Assembly: GCA_030549775.1 (NCBI GenBank)
Contig: CM060176.1
Span: 99,714,303-99,778,302, forward strand
DNA: 64,000 bases
DNA from: Tamarix chinensis
Lineage: Eukaryota; Streptophyta; Magnoliopsida; Caryophyllales; Tamaricaceae
Reading direction: 5' to 3'
The position numbers were made by a program, and so were the translations under genes. A model generated the notes under the pieces. It made no database searches. It was not told the origin of the DNA and saw only the letters and a list, made by a program, of their open reading frames with translations. Numbering within the stretch: position 1 is the stretch's first letter; every line of letters begins with the position of its first letter. Positions 12,956 through 24,745 of the stretch are shown here, in pieces.

Positions 12956-14508
12956 TGTAATACTTCAAATTTATCTACTCTTAATCCTAAGCAAGTAATA
13001 TCTTAACCCAATTCTAATATCGAGAAATTGATATTATTACCTTACTCTAATTCCTTAATCTTAGATCTCAACCTAATCTTAATCATTATTTTAGGTCATT
13101 AATATTTTTATCCTAAACCTAACCACGAATGATTGATAATTAACTTTACCCTTATTTCCTAATATATATTATTTTAACCTAACTGTACTCTTAACCTCAA
13201 ACTTATTGTTCCCCTTTCTCCATTATATTTTTTCCTTATTCTTCTTCTTTCCTTTTTCTTTTTCTTTTCCTTTTGCTCGATTCTCTTCTTCTTCTTCCTT
13301 CTTTCCTAACTCTTTTCCCTAACCAAATCCCTTCTTCCATGCTTACCCACTAAACCTACTTTACCTACCACCATCATCACAACCATTAACTCCCACATCT
13401 CAAGGGATGTGCTCAATTGAAATTTTATCCTTACTAGATCGTACACCCCATCCCATATGTGTGCCATTTTCTTTTTTCTTCTAAGCCAATTCACTGGCCC
13501 ATGCACACCATGTGTGTGTGTGTGAATATTACCTCTCTCAATTTTTCCTTACTTATTACCTTGCCTAACTCTCCCTCCCTCCATTTTTTAGATCAAACCA
13601 ACCTCTATCACCTTCCTTCTTATTCTTCCTTCCCTACTCTATCTTGACACCATCCACTACCATCAACACCACTCACCACCACCTACCACAAAGTACCACC
13701 ATTTCATTAAGAAAATGATTGCCATTACTACCACCCCATCGTTCTCCTTCATCGTCGCCCAACCATAGCCACCCCCGCTCCGTCTCTTTCTCCCTCTTCC
13801 CCATCATGCTTTGTTTGTTTTCATTAAGGCACACAATTATGCACCCTTGCACACCCCACCCGTGTCCCTTTCATACAACACATGCACAATTTTGCACACA
13901 TCCGTGCACACTCTTTTCTTCTTGTCTGTGCACATCTTGCATGCCTCATATATGCATGTTCCATGCTCTCAACCTTTGTACACGTTGCATGGCACACACA
14001 TACCGAATCTTTGGCACAACCATGATTCCCTTCTAGCACATACATCCCACCACACTTCCACACAACCCAAGCTTCCATTTGTTTCATTTACCCCTATTTC
14101 CACCCTCCCTTACCTTAACTCTTCCATCAATTCATATTCTTAAATTTTAAATATGGAGTCTTCTCATTTTCATAGGTCATCTTTCGATTATCTTAGAGGA
14201 GGCGATTTAGGATTGCTTGCTTAGAGATTGGTATCTTTATTGGTAAGGATACATGTCTTATTTAGGACTTATATGTGCAACATGTATGTATGTGTATATA
14301 TATACATATATATATATATATTTGGTTATGTTATAAGGATAATATTGATTATGATAATGCTATGATATAATACCCCAAAAGTGCAAAGAATGTGAAAATA
14401 TGTATTTGGGTATAATGTTGGATACATAGTATCTATGTATATAATTGGTGTTAAGTATTTCATATAAGTGTCGGAGATCAAAATATATGAATATTGGGAT
14501 ATATAAGG
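12956..14508 (+). mobile_element. Left part of a + strand LTR, outer layer of the nest
   Basis: Starts TGTAATACTTC after GCTAT. It then has the pyrimidine-rich block (13200-14130) and a GAGGAGGC...TTATTGGTAAGGATA segment near 14199-14250 that parallels GAGGAGGCATAGAATC...ACTAGGTAAGGATA in the LTR at 17082. It ends at the TAAGG duplicated by the next insertion and resumes at 42868. A short (TG)n lies near 13510-13524 and an AT run near 14295-14322. The frames here come from skewed base composition. Confidence 0.6.
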
Positions 14509-17081
14509 TGTAACACCCCCATATAAAAAAATTTATTTTGCAAAAGCATTAATTACAAAAATAATAGGTATTACCACCACACTTAGCAATAGTTTAGTTC
14601 CCTCACTTTTCTTATGTCAAGTGGTAAGGCTACAACAAAATGTAATCAAAATAAAATAGCATAAATAGAAGACATTACATATATAAAAGTTGTGGATAAT
14701 ATTCTCTATACTACCAAAATGATCAAAATACAGCCAGGGACATAAGAGTCCAAAGAAAAATTGATACAACAAAAACTGCTACTCGAAGGTACATCATGGA
14801 TTTGACCTAACTCTCAGACCGAAAAGCTTATTTTGAGAACAGAACCTCTTCCCAAGGACTCCAATTGTCCTTGCTACTATTATATGCCTTAAAACACTCC
14901 ATGCCATTTACACAATCATTTAGTATCCACATGACTTTTTCATATTGAGTAAATCACCATACCTTATAAGAGGAAACATACCCACATTGCATATAATCAC
15001 ACAATAATATGAAAATCATGCTTAACACACAAAGAACATGTTATAACAACATATAATAGTTATGGGATAATGTATACAACATCAAAGTCTCATGCTTAAC
15101 ATTCAATCATATTAAATTAATTCACATCATTTTGAAGTACACAATAACCATATATGACTAATCAAATCAATCCCATACAACAAGGTAGGGCATTAAGGCA
15201 ACTACCAAACCTATAATATAAGTAAATTCAAAAATCAAAGGTAGGACACTAAGGAAACTGCTAACCAAAAAAACCAAATCAAATCCTTTTTATATTCTTA
15301 CACAATATTTACTTTCATTTTTAATTACTCGAGGGGGATATAAGCAACCTGGGGATATTGAGGTACACTCGACCATATTGGTACCCAAAGGCGACATAAT
15401 ACCCTTACCCTAGAATCTAATGACATAGTTGTATGTCTGGTCATACTGGAGTACAAAGGCAACACCTTATCCTCCAACCTCGGTTACCTAATTCTTAAGT
15501 ATTGATACCCCCTATAAGGTCCGTAGGTCACTTATAGAGTATACTAGAGCCTTAATAGGGTACATTAGCTCCCTAGAGAACCAACTCAACGAGGGCTACA
15601 CCTCTTCTCTAGGGTATCTAATCCTAGAGAGAAATCATTCCCAACTCAAGGTTTTTCACTTTAAGTATTAGTACTTTATGAGGTGATCACAAATATCATA
15701 TGCTGCACAACACTTCCCATTACCATACTTAACCATTTTTCTTGTATTTCTAATTTTTAAGGTAAATCCTAAGATCATAGTTTTATGTCAAAGATAAAGT
15801 TAACACTTAGGTTAACCTATCAAAATCTAAGGCTATCATATGTACAATTATTTACAATAGATGTATTAGATCAAAAATTACCACAATATCCTCAAAACCC
15901 TAATTTCTTCATTTTATCCAATTATCATAACAAAGATCATTATTATGAGAAATTTTTCATGAAGAGGCTAAAAGAAAATAATTCATAATATTTTAACACA
16001 TAGATAATATTTTTAATTTAGTGATTGACAGTATTTTTTACTTTTTATGCATTTCGTAAGTTTTTCCCACAAAGATTAATCATCCTCTTCTAACTTGTCT
16101 TAAATTCCATGAAGCATGTAAGTACATTTTATAGAATGATAAGACATTTAACATCTTGGTGCATGTATAAAAATATTTCTAACCCTAGATCATATGGATA
16201 ACAATTATTGAATTCTAATCATAATCATGTGTGTATGTTTTCATGCTATTCATAACAACCCTAGCTACCATGCAATAATAATCATGAGATATTGAACATG
16301 CCATTTACATTGTCATGTCACAAGTTTAAAAAATCTAACAAAACCTTAGACATGCATTCGTAAATCATTAAACATATTGCTTATACATATTACTTAACAA
16401 CAATCATACCTACCATTTATGCAACATGTTACCATTTTATCTTGTATGCCATAATACGTGAAAGATATGGAACCCTAACATGATTTTAACTCTAAACAAT
16501 CTTAACAATCTCACACATAACTTCTACAATCTCATGAGTGATTGGATTTACCTAAATCTAAGATACACAAAAAGCCCAAGAGATCTTCTCCTATAAGATA
16601 TCTTAATGATTACCTAAGTAAAAACACCCAAAAATAAGTATACTAGCATTTAAACACATCGCAACAATAAATAAAATATTAATCAAAATCCACTCGAAAA
16701 AAAGTTAGCAACTAACTAGGCAAACAAGGAACAACAAAAACTCATGAAACAAGGGAGGAGACAACGGTAGGAGGTGTTAAAGAAAGGGGCGATTGGAAGG
16801 GAACACTAGTGCAAGGGGGAGGCTTTGGTGGAGGAGAATGTAGCAATGTGGAGGGGGTCAACACAAATGGCCAAAGATGAAGGTGAGGCTTTCGTGGATT
16901 TGTGTAGAGTTTGAGGAAGGGCTTCGATGGTGATGGTCATTGGTTAGGGGGTGGCCTAAGTGTTTTTGGCCAAAGCTAGGGGATGGAGATTGTTGGTGGA
17001 GGACATTTCGAGGGAAGGAGCGGTGGTGTTGTGCGTTGCTAGATAAAAATGGTGAAGATGAAGGTGGACAATGAGAGAAAT
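14509..17081 (-). mobile_element. Minus-oriented LTR, left part (resumes 42347-42867)
   Basis: Starts TGTAACACCCCC. The far end at 42867 is GGTATTACA. The 5-mer TAAGG lies directly outside both ends (14504-14508 and 42868-42872), a perfect target-site duplication spanning 28 kb. Without the inserted material the LTR is about 3.1 kb. The zone around 15340-15500 that holds the CCGGTCCACC array in other copies instead carries two looser units (GGTAC...CAAAGGCGACA and GAGTAC...CAAAGGCAACA). A CCCTAGAGAA/TTCTCTAGGG inverted repeat lies at 15571-15614. Confidence 0.75.
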
Positions 17082-17289
17082 TGTAATACCCCCCCAAACC
17101 TTTTTTTAAGAATAAAGATAAAATAATGGGTTATTGAATAAATCTAAAGTATATACCCTTTATAATAAAAATAATGATAATAATTATGATAATAAAAATA
17201 ACATAAAAAATTATTATTTGGAAGCTAATTTAATTAACTAACCTAAAATAAATTATAGATAAATTATGGTAATTTCTAAATTAATGAAA

Positions 17290-17328
<39 letters not shown>

Positions 17329-18705
17329 TATTACCCATGAATCCCCAAAAACCCAAAACACCCTACATATCTCTCTTTTCCTTTTTTTTTCTTTTCCTTT
17401 TTCTATCCTTTGTTTCTTTCTTTCTTTTTTTCCTTTCTGCCCGAATAGGTTGCGACCTAGTAGGCCCAATAGGCGCAGGCCATCTCTCCCCTCCTCCTCT
17501 TTTCCTTCTCTTCCATTTACCCTCAATCATCCCAACTCCCTTCTTTATTTCTTTCCTTGTGTGGTGGCCCAAATGCACGCCAACCCCTCATTCTTTCCTT
17601 TCTCTCCCTCTTTTTTTCCCTATTTCCTTTTCTATCCTCACCCCTAACCTTCCGCCAGCACTAAACCTATGCCTCGTTGTCAATTTTGCAGCTTTCCCTC
17701 ACCTGCTCCCTCTGTCCCATTCCTCTTTCAACCATATAGGGTGTGTAGGTGGCATGCTCCCTGCACATTCCCCCTACATGTCCTTCTCCTTTGCCCTACA
17801 CCTTGCCACCTGCATTTTCTTCCCCCTACATAGGCTATACCACCTTGTTATAGTCGGTCGATAGCTAGTCACCTCTCCCCTCCTTGTCCTCTTCCTTCCT
17901 TTATCTTTATCCTACCTTCCCGTGCCTGTATAAGCCCTCCCACACCCTTATTTATCCTTCTTTTCCTACCCGACCATCTCTACATCTCCTTCTCCCTTTG
18001 TAATTTCAGACACCGTCACCAGTGTCAGGCCACGCAGCCGCTCGAGCTCCCTCCCATTCCCTTCCCTGCACCTCTCTATGCATACTGAGCCCCTCCACTG
18101 CGCTTCCTTTCCTTTCCCTTCCCTTCCTCTCCCCAATTTTGCAAAGTGGGCAGCTCAAGCTATCCTTTTGCACCACAGCGCACCATTAGTGTTGCCCCGT
18201 ACCACCACCACCATTGGCCATACCTTTCTCCCTACCTCCCTCCCTGCATAGGAGGATCTCCCCTACCATAAGAACTCCTCCTCCACCCTTAAGAACTCCT
18301 CCTCCACCCTTATTCCCTTCCCTTTTCTTCCCCTCTTCCTCCTTTCCTCTTGGGTACTATTGCGAGCACCGCTGCCGCCACCTTTGCAAGACCACCACCT
18401 CCACCATAAGCCACCTATGCCAACACCTCCACCACTCCAAGAAACCCTACCTCCACTCCTTATTCTAACCCCAAAAACTCCCTCCTTGCATCACCACCAC
18501 CGCCACCTACCTCACCTACCCTGGTTTATTCTTGTCACACCTTCCTCTTATTTATTTTGAGCATTTTATCTTAACCCACTATTATTATTATTCTGTTTAA
18601 GCAAATAAGGAAAAAAGGAAAAAGGGTAGGAAAGAAGTAAATTAGCTAAGTGGGTGTTCTCATTTTAGGTACCGAACTTGTAATCCCCCATGAGGAGGCA
18701 TAGAA
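17082..18705 (+). mobile_element. + strand LTR, segment 1 of 4
   Basis: Starts TGTAATACCCCCCC and is the reverse complement of the start of the LTR at 28464 (AAACTTTTTTT, then a TTTATCC stretch, then (TTA)n at 17290-17329, then a long pyrimidine-rich block). The LTR continues at 23838-24745, 30341-30557 and 41117-42346. The pieces add up to about 4.0 kb, close to the 3.7-kb uninterrupted copy. This segment ends with TAGAA, the target duplicated by the solo LTR. Frames at 17337-17864 and 18214-18560 are low-complexity artefacts. Confidence 0.8.
17290..17329. repeat. (TTA)n microsatellite
   Basis: About 13 uninterrupted trinucleotide units near the 5' end of the LTR. The minus-oriented LTR has a matching (TAA)n at 28346-28374. 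Confidence 0.95.
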
Positions 18706-19555
18706 TGTAATACCCCGTATTTTTAAAATCTAAATTATTAAGTTTAATGATTTGATTGACGTAATTTGATGTAAATATTTAATTATCTTAATTTTGATTC
18801 GTTTTATGGATTTATCGACGATTTCGAATTCATATTTGGATTTAATTAATCGTTGTCGTTGCGAACCATTCTAGATAAATTCGTTAACGACAATGATTTT
18901 ATTATATTCCTATGAGTTCGAGTCTTGGTTAAAAATATATATTCCAGTTCTTTCTCGTATTTTATTTTTAATATTTTAGATTTATTTTCGATTATAACTT
19001 TGTCATATGATTATGACGTTATTTTGAAGTTATATTTTGTTGACGAAATGTATCATTTAAATTATGGAATTTCTGTTTAAATAGTTAAATTTATTTTAAT
19101 AATTTTATCCGTAGGAAAATATTTCCGACTTTAAATTTATTCATTTCAGTAATCTTTAATATTTTCGGAAAGTTTTAAATTAAGAAGGTTTTTCGGAAAT
19201 TATTTATGAATTTCTTTCCGGAATCAACTTTCTCCCGTTTTACGATTTTTGGGTTGCGGAAAACCGATTTTGGAAATTATCTAAATTTGTCTCGGTTTAT
19301 TCAAATTTAACTTAAATATTTTATTATATGTTTTTAAATAATTTTCCGAGGTCTTATAATATATTTCCATAAATTATATAAATTTTTATGTTCGTTGGTA
19401 AATTCGTCCGAAGATGTTCCGAAATTCTTTATATAGTTTTTTTATTATTAATTTTAAGCTTTCGGATCCGTTCGAAATAAATGTTCGTCAAATAAATTTT
19501 AGATAAAATCTTTCAATAATATTTTGATATTTTTAGTATTGTATATTATGTGTAT

Positions 19556-19960
19556 TTAAAAAAAAAAAAAGGGGGAAGCCCGCGCCCCGGCCGACCCCCT
19601 CTCCCTTTTCCTTTTTTCTCTTCTCTTCTTTCTCTTCTCTTCTCTTCTCTTCCCTCTGCTGCCCCGACTCCCTGTTCGCAGCCCTCTACTCCCAAACCCT
19701 AGCCAGCCGCCACCTCTCCCCAGCTCCTCCTCCCAGCTCCTCCTTCGTCGACCCCTGGCCTCCAACCTGCTGCCACACACCACCACGAGCGACTGCCACC
19801 GGCGAAGCAGCGCAGCAGCCCACCGAAGCGCGCAGGAGCAGCAGCGGCAGCAGCGACGAGCCACGCAACTCGCGCCACCGCCCGGTCACCGGCGAGCCTC
19901 GCTGACCACCGGCGAGCAACCCTCGGCCTCCGACGAAGCTCCTCCGGCCCTTCCTTGTCC
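19556..19960 (+). other. GC-rich block inside the solo LTR
   Basis: After about 850 bp of AT-rich sequence the composition switches abruptly to GC-rich, with CpG-rich words (CCCGCGCCCCGGCCGACC), a TCTTCTC run, then ACCCTAGCCAGCCGCCACC. It resembles a plant 5' leader (CT-rich, then AAACCCTAG), so it may be the transcribed start of the LTR (inference). Frames on the minus strand here have no recognisable protein. Confidence 0.55.
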
Positions 19961-22593
19961 CGATTCGTTGATTTTCGTTTGGTATAATTTTCTGAAAAAC
20001 CCTAATACGGATTTGATTAATTGAATGTGATTTAGCTTATGAAAAGCTAAATTGATTGTTGTATTATGTATATATGTGCTGTAAGATTTATTTGGATATA
20101 TTAATTGTATGGTTTGTGTTGAAAATTTGGGAAATTGAATTTTAGGCCGGGTTATGCCCAAATTTTTCGGATCCGTCCAATTTGGCGATTTTGGATAAAT
20201 TGATTATACAATATGTTTTTAAATGTGTTTAATTTCATGTCGGAACCGTCAATTTGAGAAATTTATGCGGAATCAATCGGAATTTGATTTCTAGGTCAAA
20301 ATTCTTGTGTAATGAAATTGGGTTGCGTAATTGAGTCGTTTCGCTCAATTGATTTTACAATACCATTTGAAATGTATTTAATTTCATATCGGAAGTGTTA
20401 ATTTGGGAAAATTGTGCGTAATTAATCGGAATTGGATTTTTAGGTCAAAACTCTTGCGGGTCTAAATTGGATTATGTAACCGGGTCGTTTTATTCAATTG
20501 ACTATACAATTTATATTAGGATATATTTAATTACATTTCCGAACCGTCAATTTATATATTTTAGCAAGAATTGATCGGATTTGCGTTCCGGGTTCAAAAA
20601 CCCTAATTGTACTGAATTGGGTATTTCTTTTATTGGTTTTGAGCAATTGATTATATGATATGTTATAAAATATGTCTAATTGCATTTCTAAACATTCAAT
20701 TTGATTAAATTAATAGAATTCAACCGAATTGCATTTTCATGCCTAAAACCCTAGATTTCAAGTGAACTCATGAAATTGATCATTTATATATTTGTTTTTC
20801 TAAAATTAAATTTATAGAAATAGTTGGAATGATCCTAATTGTATTCTAATGCCTTTAATTGGAATTAATTGATTCGAATTACCCAAGTTGTGTCGTAGGC
20901 TTTAAAACACTAATTTTGAAAACGGATCGTCTTGAATTGGTTAATCGGAATATTGTTTTGTTGAAATTGATTATTTAGATTTATCTAAAATTAGTGTAAT
21001 TGTGTTTTAAAACTATCAATTTGAGGTAATCGAAGTGATTTGGTCGATTTGTAGTTTAGGCATTTAAAACCCTAATCTTCGGGGATGGTTTTATAAAATT
21101 GATCGTGCTGTGTGTCTTTTATCAAATCGATTTCTGTCCTTCGATTTTAAATCATTTGATTTATATTTTTAATCTTAATCTTAATAGAGCTATGCTCTTG
21201 AGTCCTAAGTTTTGGTACACGTTTTCCAAGAAAGATCATTTGTGTTTATTTAATTATAATATGTGAATTGTTTATGGATAAGAAAGTTTCTAACCTAGTT
21301 CCGATTTCTATCGGCGATCTAGGAAAGCTTTATTGTGGATCCTCGAGCTAGTGATCTCTCTCTCCCTCTTATCTCGCTTAGCTAGCTTCGGATCCAGGTA
21401 AGCTTCTACTTACCTCCACTTATGGGTGTTTCGTAAGGATGTGGCTAAGGTTCTTACGTGTTACGTGACTTGTATGCCTTGGGTGCCTTGTATATGTATC
21501 ATGTCCTGTTGTGTATCACATGATTATCCTTAACGTGTTTTATGCGTAGCGCAGCTTGGAGTTAAGGTACGTGGTATGTGTTTTCTCATGACATAAATGT
21601 GATATCCATACGTGGTGATTATGATGTGCTGTGGCATGAATTAACCCTCTAGGACATGCATGTTAGGGTAATTATTATTATGACATGGAGATGAAAGGAT
21701 AAAGGAAATAAATGGGAAGTGAGTTGCTAAAGGGGGGTATGAGGTTGACCAAAAGGAATAAGAGATGAGAACCACGCATGGAAATTTTAGGGTTTGCATG
21801 GAAAGTCCGAGAGTTTGCATGGGTTGGATAAAGCTTGCAAGGGGATGATCGTTACGTGAGAAAAGTTGTATTAAGGTGTAAATAAGCTAAAGGGAGAGTT
21901 GTGGAGTGTTTGGAGACTTGGGATGAAAGATAATACGTAGGTTGCTGTAAGGGTGTATAAGGGACCCGATTAGGGTTTTGGGAGAAAGTAGTAATCTGGG
22001 AAATGTAGAAGTAAAAATGATTAAGGGAGAGTGGAGTATGGGTTAAGAGTGGAAATTGTTGTATAAGGGGTGATTATGGGTGTCATGGGAGAGAAGAGAT
22101 ATTGGGGGAAAAAGAGAGGGGTTACTTGTGGGAGAAGAAAGGTGCTAGGGTTGAAGTGGCCAACTAGGGTTTTCGGTCACGTGTGGAATCGAGGGGTAAA
22201 GCGATATGATTTGGGATTGGATCTAAATGAGATGAGGAGTAGGACGATAGATGGAGTAATGGTAGTGTAAGTGAGAGAAAGTTGGGCCACATAGGTCCAA
22301 TTAGGGTTTCCAAGGGGAAACCTTAGAGGGAGATAGCATGTGGAGTGGATGTCATGAGGTGTTGGGCCTTAACCCACGCCATTAAGAGTTGGTCTTTATT
22401 ATGTGTAAGAGAAAAAGGGGAGTGGATAATGAGGTGTGATAAGGGGCGCAAGTGTCCCAAGATATGGGACGGGCCCTCCTGGGAGGACAAGTGTGGATAA
22501 AGTTAGCCATGCATGTCAAGGGTAAAATACTTTCAAATAAGATATGTTAAGACACTAATTACTTAAAGAGGAAGATGTTGAGCCGGACCCAGA

Positions 22594-22936
22594 CCGGTCC
22601 ACCGACGAATAATAGTGGTTAGGGCCGGGGTGCCCTACATGACCGGTCCACCGGCTATAATAGTGGCCAGGCGCGTTTTGCCCTGCATGATTTCCGGTCC
22701 ACCGGCTATAATAGTGGGGGATTCCGTGCTCAACAAACCGAACGTAATAACGATAAGACATGGGAAAGACACAAAGTAATTACAGCGAAACATCATGTGA
22801 GTCGGGGCCAGACCGGTCCACCGGCGAATAATAGTGGCCAGGAGCGTTCTGCCCTGCATGACCGGTCCACCGGCTATAATAGTGGCCAGGCGCGTTTTGC
22901 CCTGCATGATTCCCGGTCCACCGGCTATAATAGTGG
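22594..22936 (+). repeat. Regular array of 24-bp CCGGTCCACCGG motifs, 6 units
   Basis: Units begin at 22594, 22643, 22694, 22813, 22862 and 22913, so the steps are 49, 51, 119, 49 and 51 bp. Each is CCGGTCCACCGGC (or CCGACG/CCGGCG) followed by TATAATAGTGG or GAATAATAGTGG. The two triplets are near copies of each other, including the words between units (CCAGGCGCGTTTTGCCCTGC). This is the best preserved of four related arrays. Confidence 0.95.
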
Positions 22937-23837
22937 GGTCCTCGCACTCACATGAATTGATAAAGACTATGATGTGAATTGATTATATTTACCAGAGATC
23001 TAGAGAATGACTGAATGAGTCTAACCGGACCATAGCCGGCTTTTATTATCTGTATTACTACATGCTGCTCATTTCCACGAGCAGAGGACTCGATTCGGCT
23101 TGGTTGGTTTGGCGTTGTCCGAAAATGCCCGATTGGTTGGTTTAATATTGTCCATGAATGCTCGGTTAGTTTATCTGAATGTCTTACTGGTTTAAGATGT
23201 TTGCTGCCACACTTACATGTTTAAATAAATGTTATATATGTTTTGCATGTTATTATATATGTATGGTAGGACTTATGATGTGGGTTTTGAGTATGCATAA
23301 TATTATATCAACGTAAATGTACCAAGATTCAATATGCACTTGATTTTATAGTTTACGTCTCTCCCATAAGATAGGGTAGTGGGATTTACTCAGTATTGGA
23401 CCCGTACTGATACTACCTTGGTTGAATGGGTCCTGTGATGATCCACTGATGGTGGGGAGCAGACCTCTTGTGCAGGTTTAAGATCGGATACTATTTCGGG
23501 GTGGAAGACTTGACTTGAGAGAGTAGGCAATCCGGATAATTATCCTACGGAATTTGTTTGTTTAATTGTATTCTCCTTTGGAAGTTGCAAGCATTGTATT
23601 TAAGTTTTTAAGGATTTTGTAATTGACTTTTAATTTCTCGTAACGCTGTTATGCTTTAAAATTCAGATTTAATTGTTTGACAGGTTTTAGCCTTGCATCT
23701 AACATGAGATAGATGGTTGACATTTATCTTGTGTTAGATATGGCGGTAACATTTCCCAAATTCGCTCCTAGCTTCCGCTTTATTCTTTCAAAAAATTTTT
23801 TTTTTTCAGGAGTGAAATTTGGGGGTGTTACATAGAA

Positions 23838-24745
23838 TCTCTTTACTTTAAGACCAGAGCCAACTAGGTAAGGATATGGTTATGTTAGGGTTACGATTAT
23901 ATGTCTTGGTTGTGGAATGAGTGTATTTGTGCGACATGTGTATATATGTATATGTGAACTAAGTGTGTGTTGTGCATCTTGGCTTGCAAGGATATAAGGT
24001 AATGATATGTGTGACTCTCATTGCTTGTTTTTATATGTGTAGCTAAGTCTTATCATAGATTAATGTAAGTCTTGTGTATGGTTGAAAAATAATGTATTTA
24101 TGCCTAGGTATCTTAGGTTGGACTTGGGTAGCCAAGGCAAATGAAATAAAATAATGAGGGGTAAAGTAGGTAAAATGTTATGTGGGGAGTGTTCTAACTA
24201 TTCCATGGAATAATATGGAGAAATAAAAAGGGGAAATGATGATAAGAGGGGTTAGGGTAAAAACTTTGTATGGGGATTGTGAGCTTTACATAGGGGCAAG
24301 ATCAACTTGGTCGAACCTTGTTTAGAGGTTGACCATGGAGAGGAGAGTGTGTTATAGGAGTTGGTGGACTCAGGAGAGTTTTGGTACGTGGGAAGATGGA
24401 AAAGTACATGGAGGCACAAATTAGGGTTTCGGGGGTAACCTGAAGGATAGGGTGTATCATGGGGAAATGTTGAGGAAGTTTGGTTGTATACCGAGGTTGT
24501 GATGAGGGGTATACCAAATAGAGTATATAGGTTTAGTAAATGGAGGGTAGAGTTGTGTAAGAAAAGGGGTAAAAAAATAAAGGGTATATTAGGATTTTCG
24601 GGGGTTGTCCATTGGGAGGTCATTATCCCATATGGGAGTTGAGGAGTTAGGCTGTAAGATTTTGGAGTTAGGGCGAGTATGGTGATGTGTACTTGAATCA
24701 AGGAAGCTTATAGTTAAGTAAGAAGAGGAGAGGAGGCTAGGGCCA
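23838..24745 (+). mobile_element. + strand LTR, segment 2 of 4
   Basis: Continues the LTR of 17082 after the solo LTR. It starts with CTCTTTACTTT and the splice-donor-like ACTAGGTAAGGATA, and matches the reverse complement of 26195-27110 in the minus-oriented LTR (for example AGGAGGCTAGGGCCA). It ends with GGCCA at 24741-24745, the target duplicated by the chromovirus. The minus-strand frames at 24252-24701 are shadows of LTR sequence. Confidence 0.8.

Larger units (their letters stand above)
18706..23832 (+). mobile_element. Solo LTR, 5127 bp, TSD TAGAA
   Basis: Starts TGTAATACCCCGTATTTT and ends GAAATTTGGGGGTGTTACA. TAGAA is duplicated exactly at 18701-18705 and 23833-23837. No gag, pol, second LTR pair, primer site or integrase is visible, so a solo LTR is the simplest reading. 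Inside are an A run followed by a GC-rich block (19560-19960), a splice-donor-like CCAGGTAAGC near 21395, and a very regular CCGGTCCACCGG array (22594-22936). The target is the + strand LTR at 17082, and the two sides join smoothly when this element is removed. It is the least decayed of the long LTRs here. Confidence 0.88.

Noticed and set aside
17337..17864. 175-codon frame rich in Ser, Pro, Phe and Leu
   Set aside because: Pyrimidine-rich block of an LTR. Matching frames appear in 13719-14143, 18214-18560, 27408-28004 and 29725-30129 on the equivalent strand of other LTR copies, with no conserved protein sequence.
19556..19864. 102-codon Arg/Gly-rich minus-strand frame
   Set aside because: GC-rich leader-like block in a solo LTR; no recognisable domain and a poly-Phe end from the A run.
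22555..22907. Two minus-strand frames rich in HYYSRWTG or TIIAGGP repeats
   Set aside because: They are translations of the 24-bp array and exist only because its period is close to a multiple of three in places.
22594..22936. CRISPR-like appearance (24-bp repeats with about 25-bp spacers)
   Set aside because: Plant nuclear DNA, inside an LTR with a clean target-site duplication. The spacers repeat between the two triplets and the same array recurs in other LTRs. No cas genes.
18706..23832. Reading this 5.1-kb unit as a complete short LTR element (TRIM or LARD)
   Set aside because: No second terminal copy of its start or end is visible inside, and its block order matches single LTRs of the family. 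A solo LTR is simpler.
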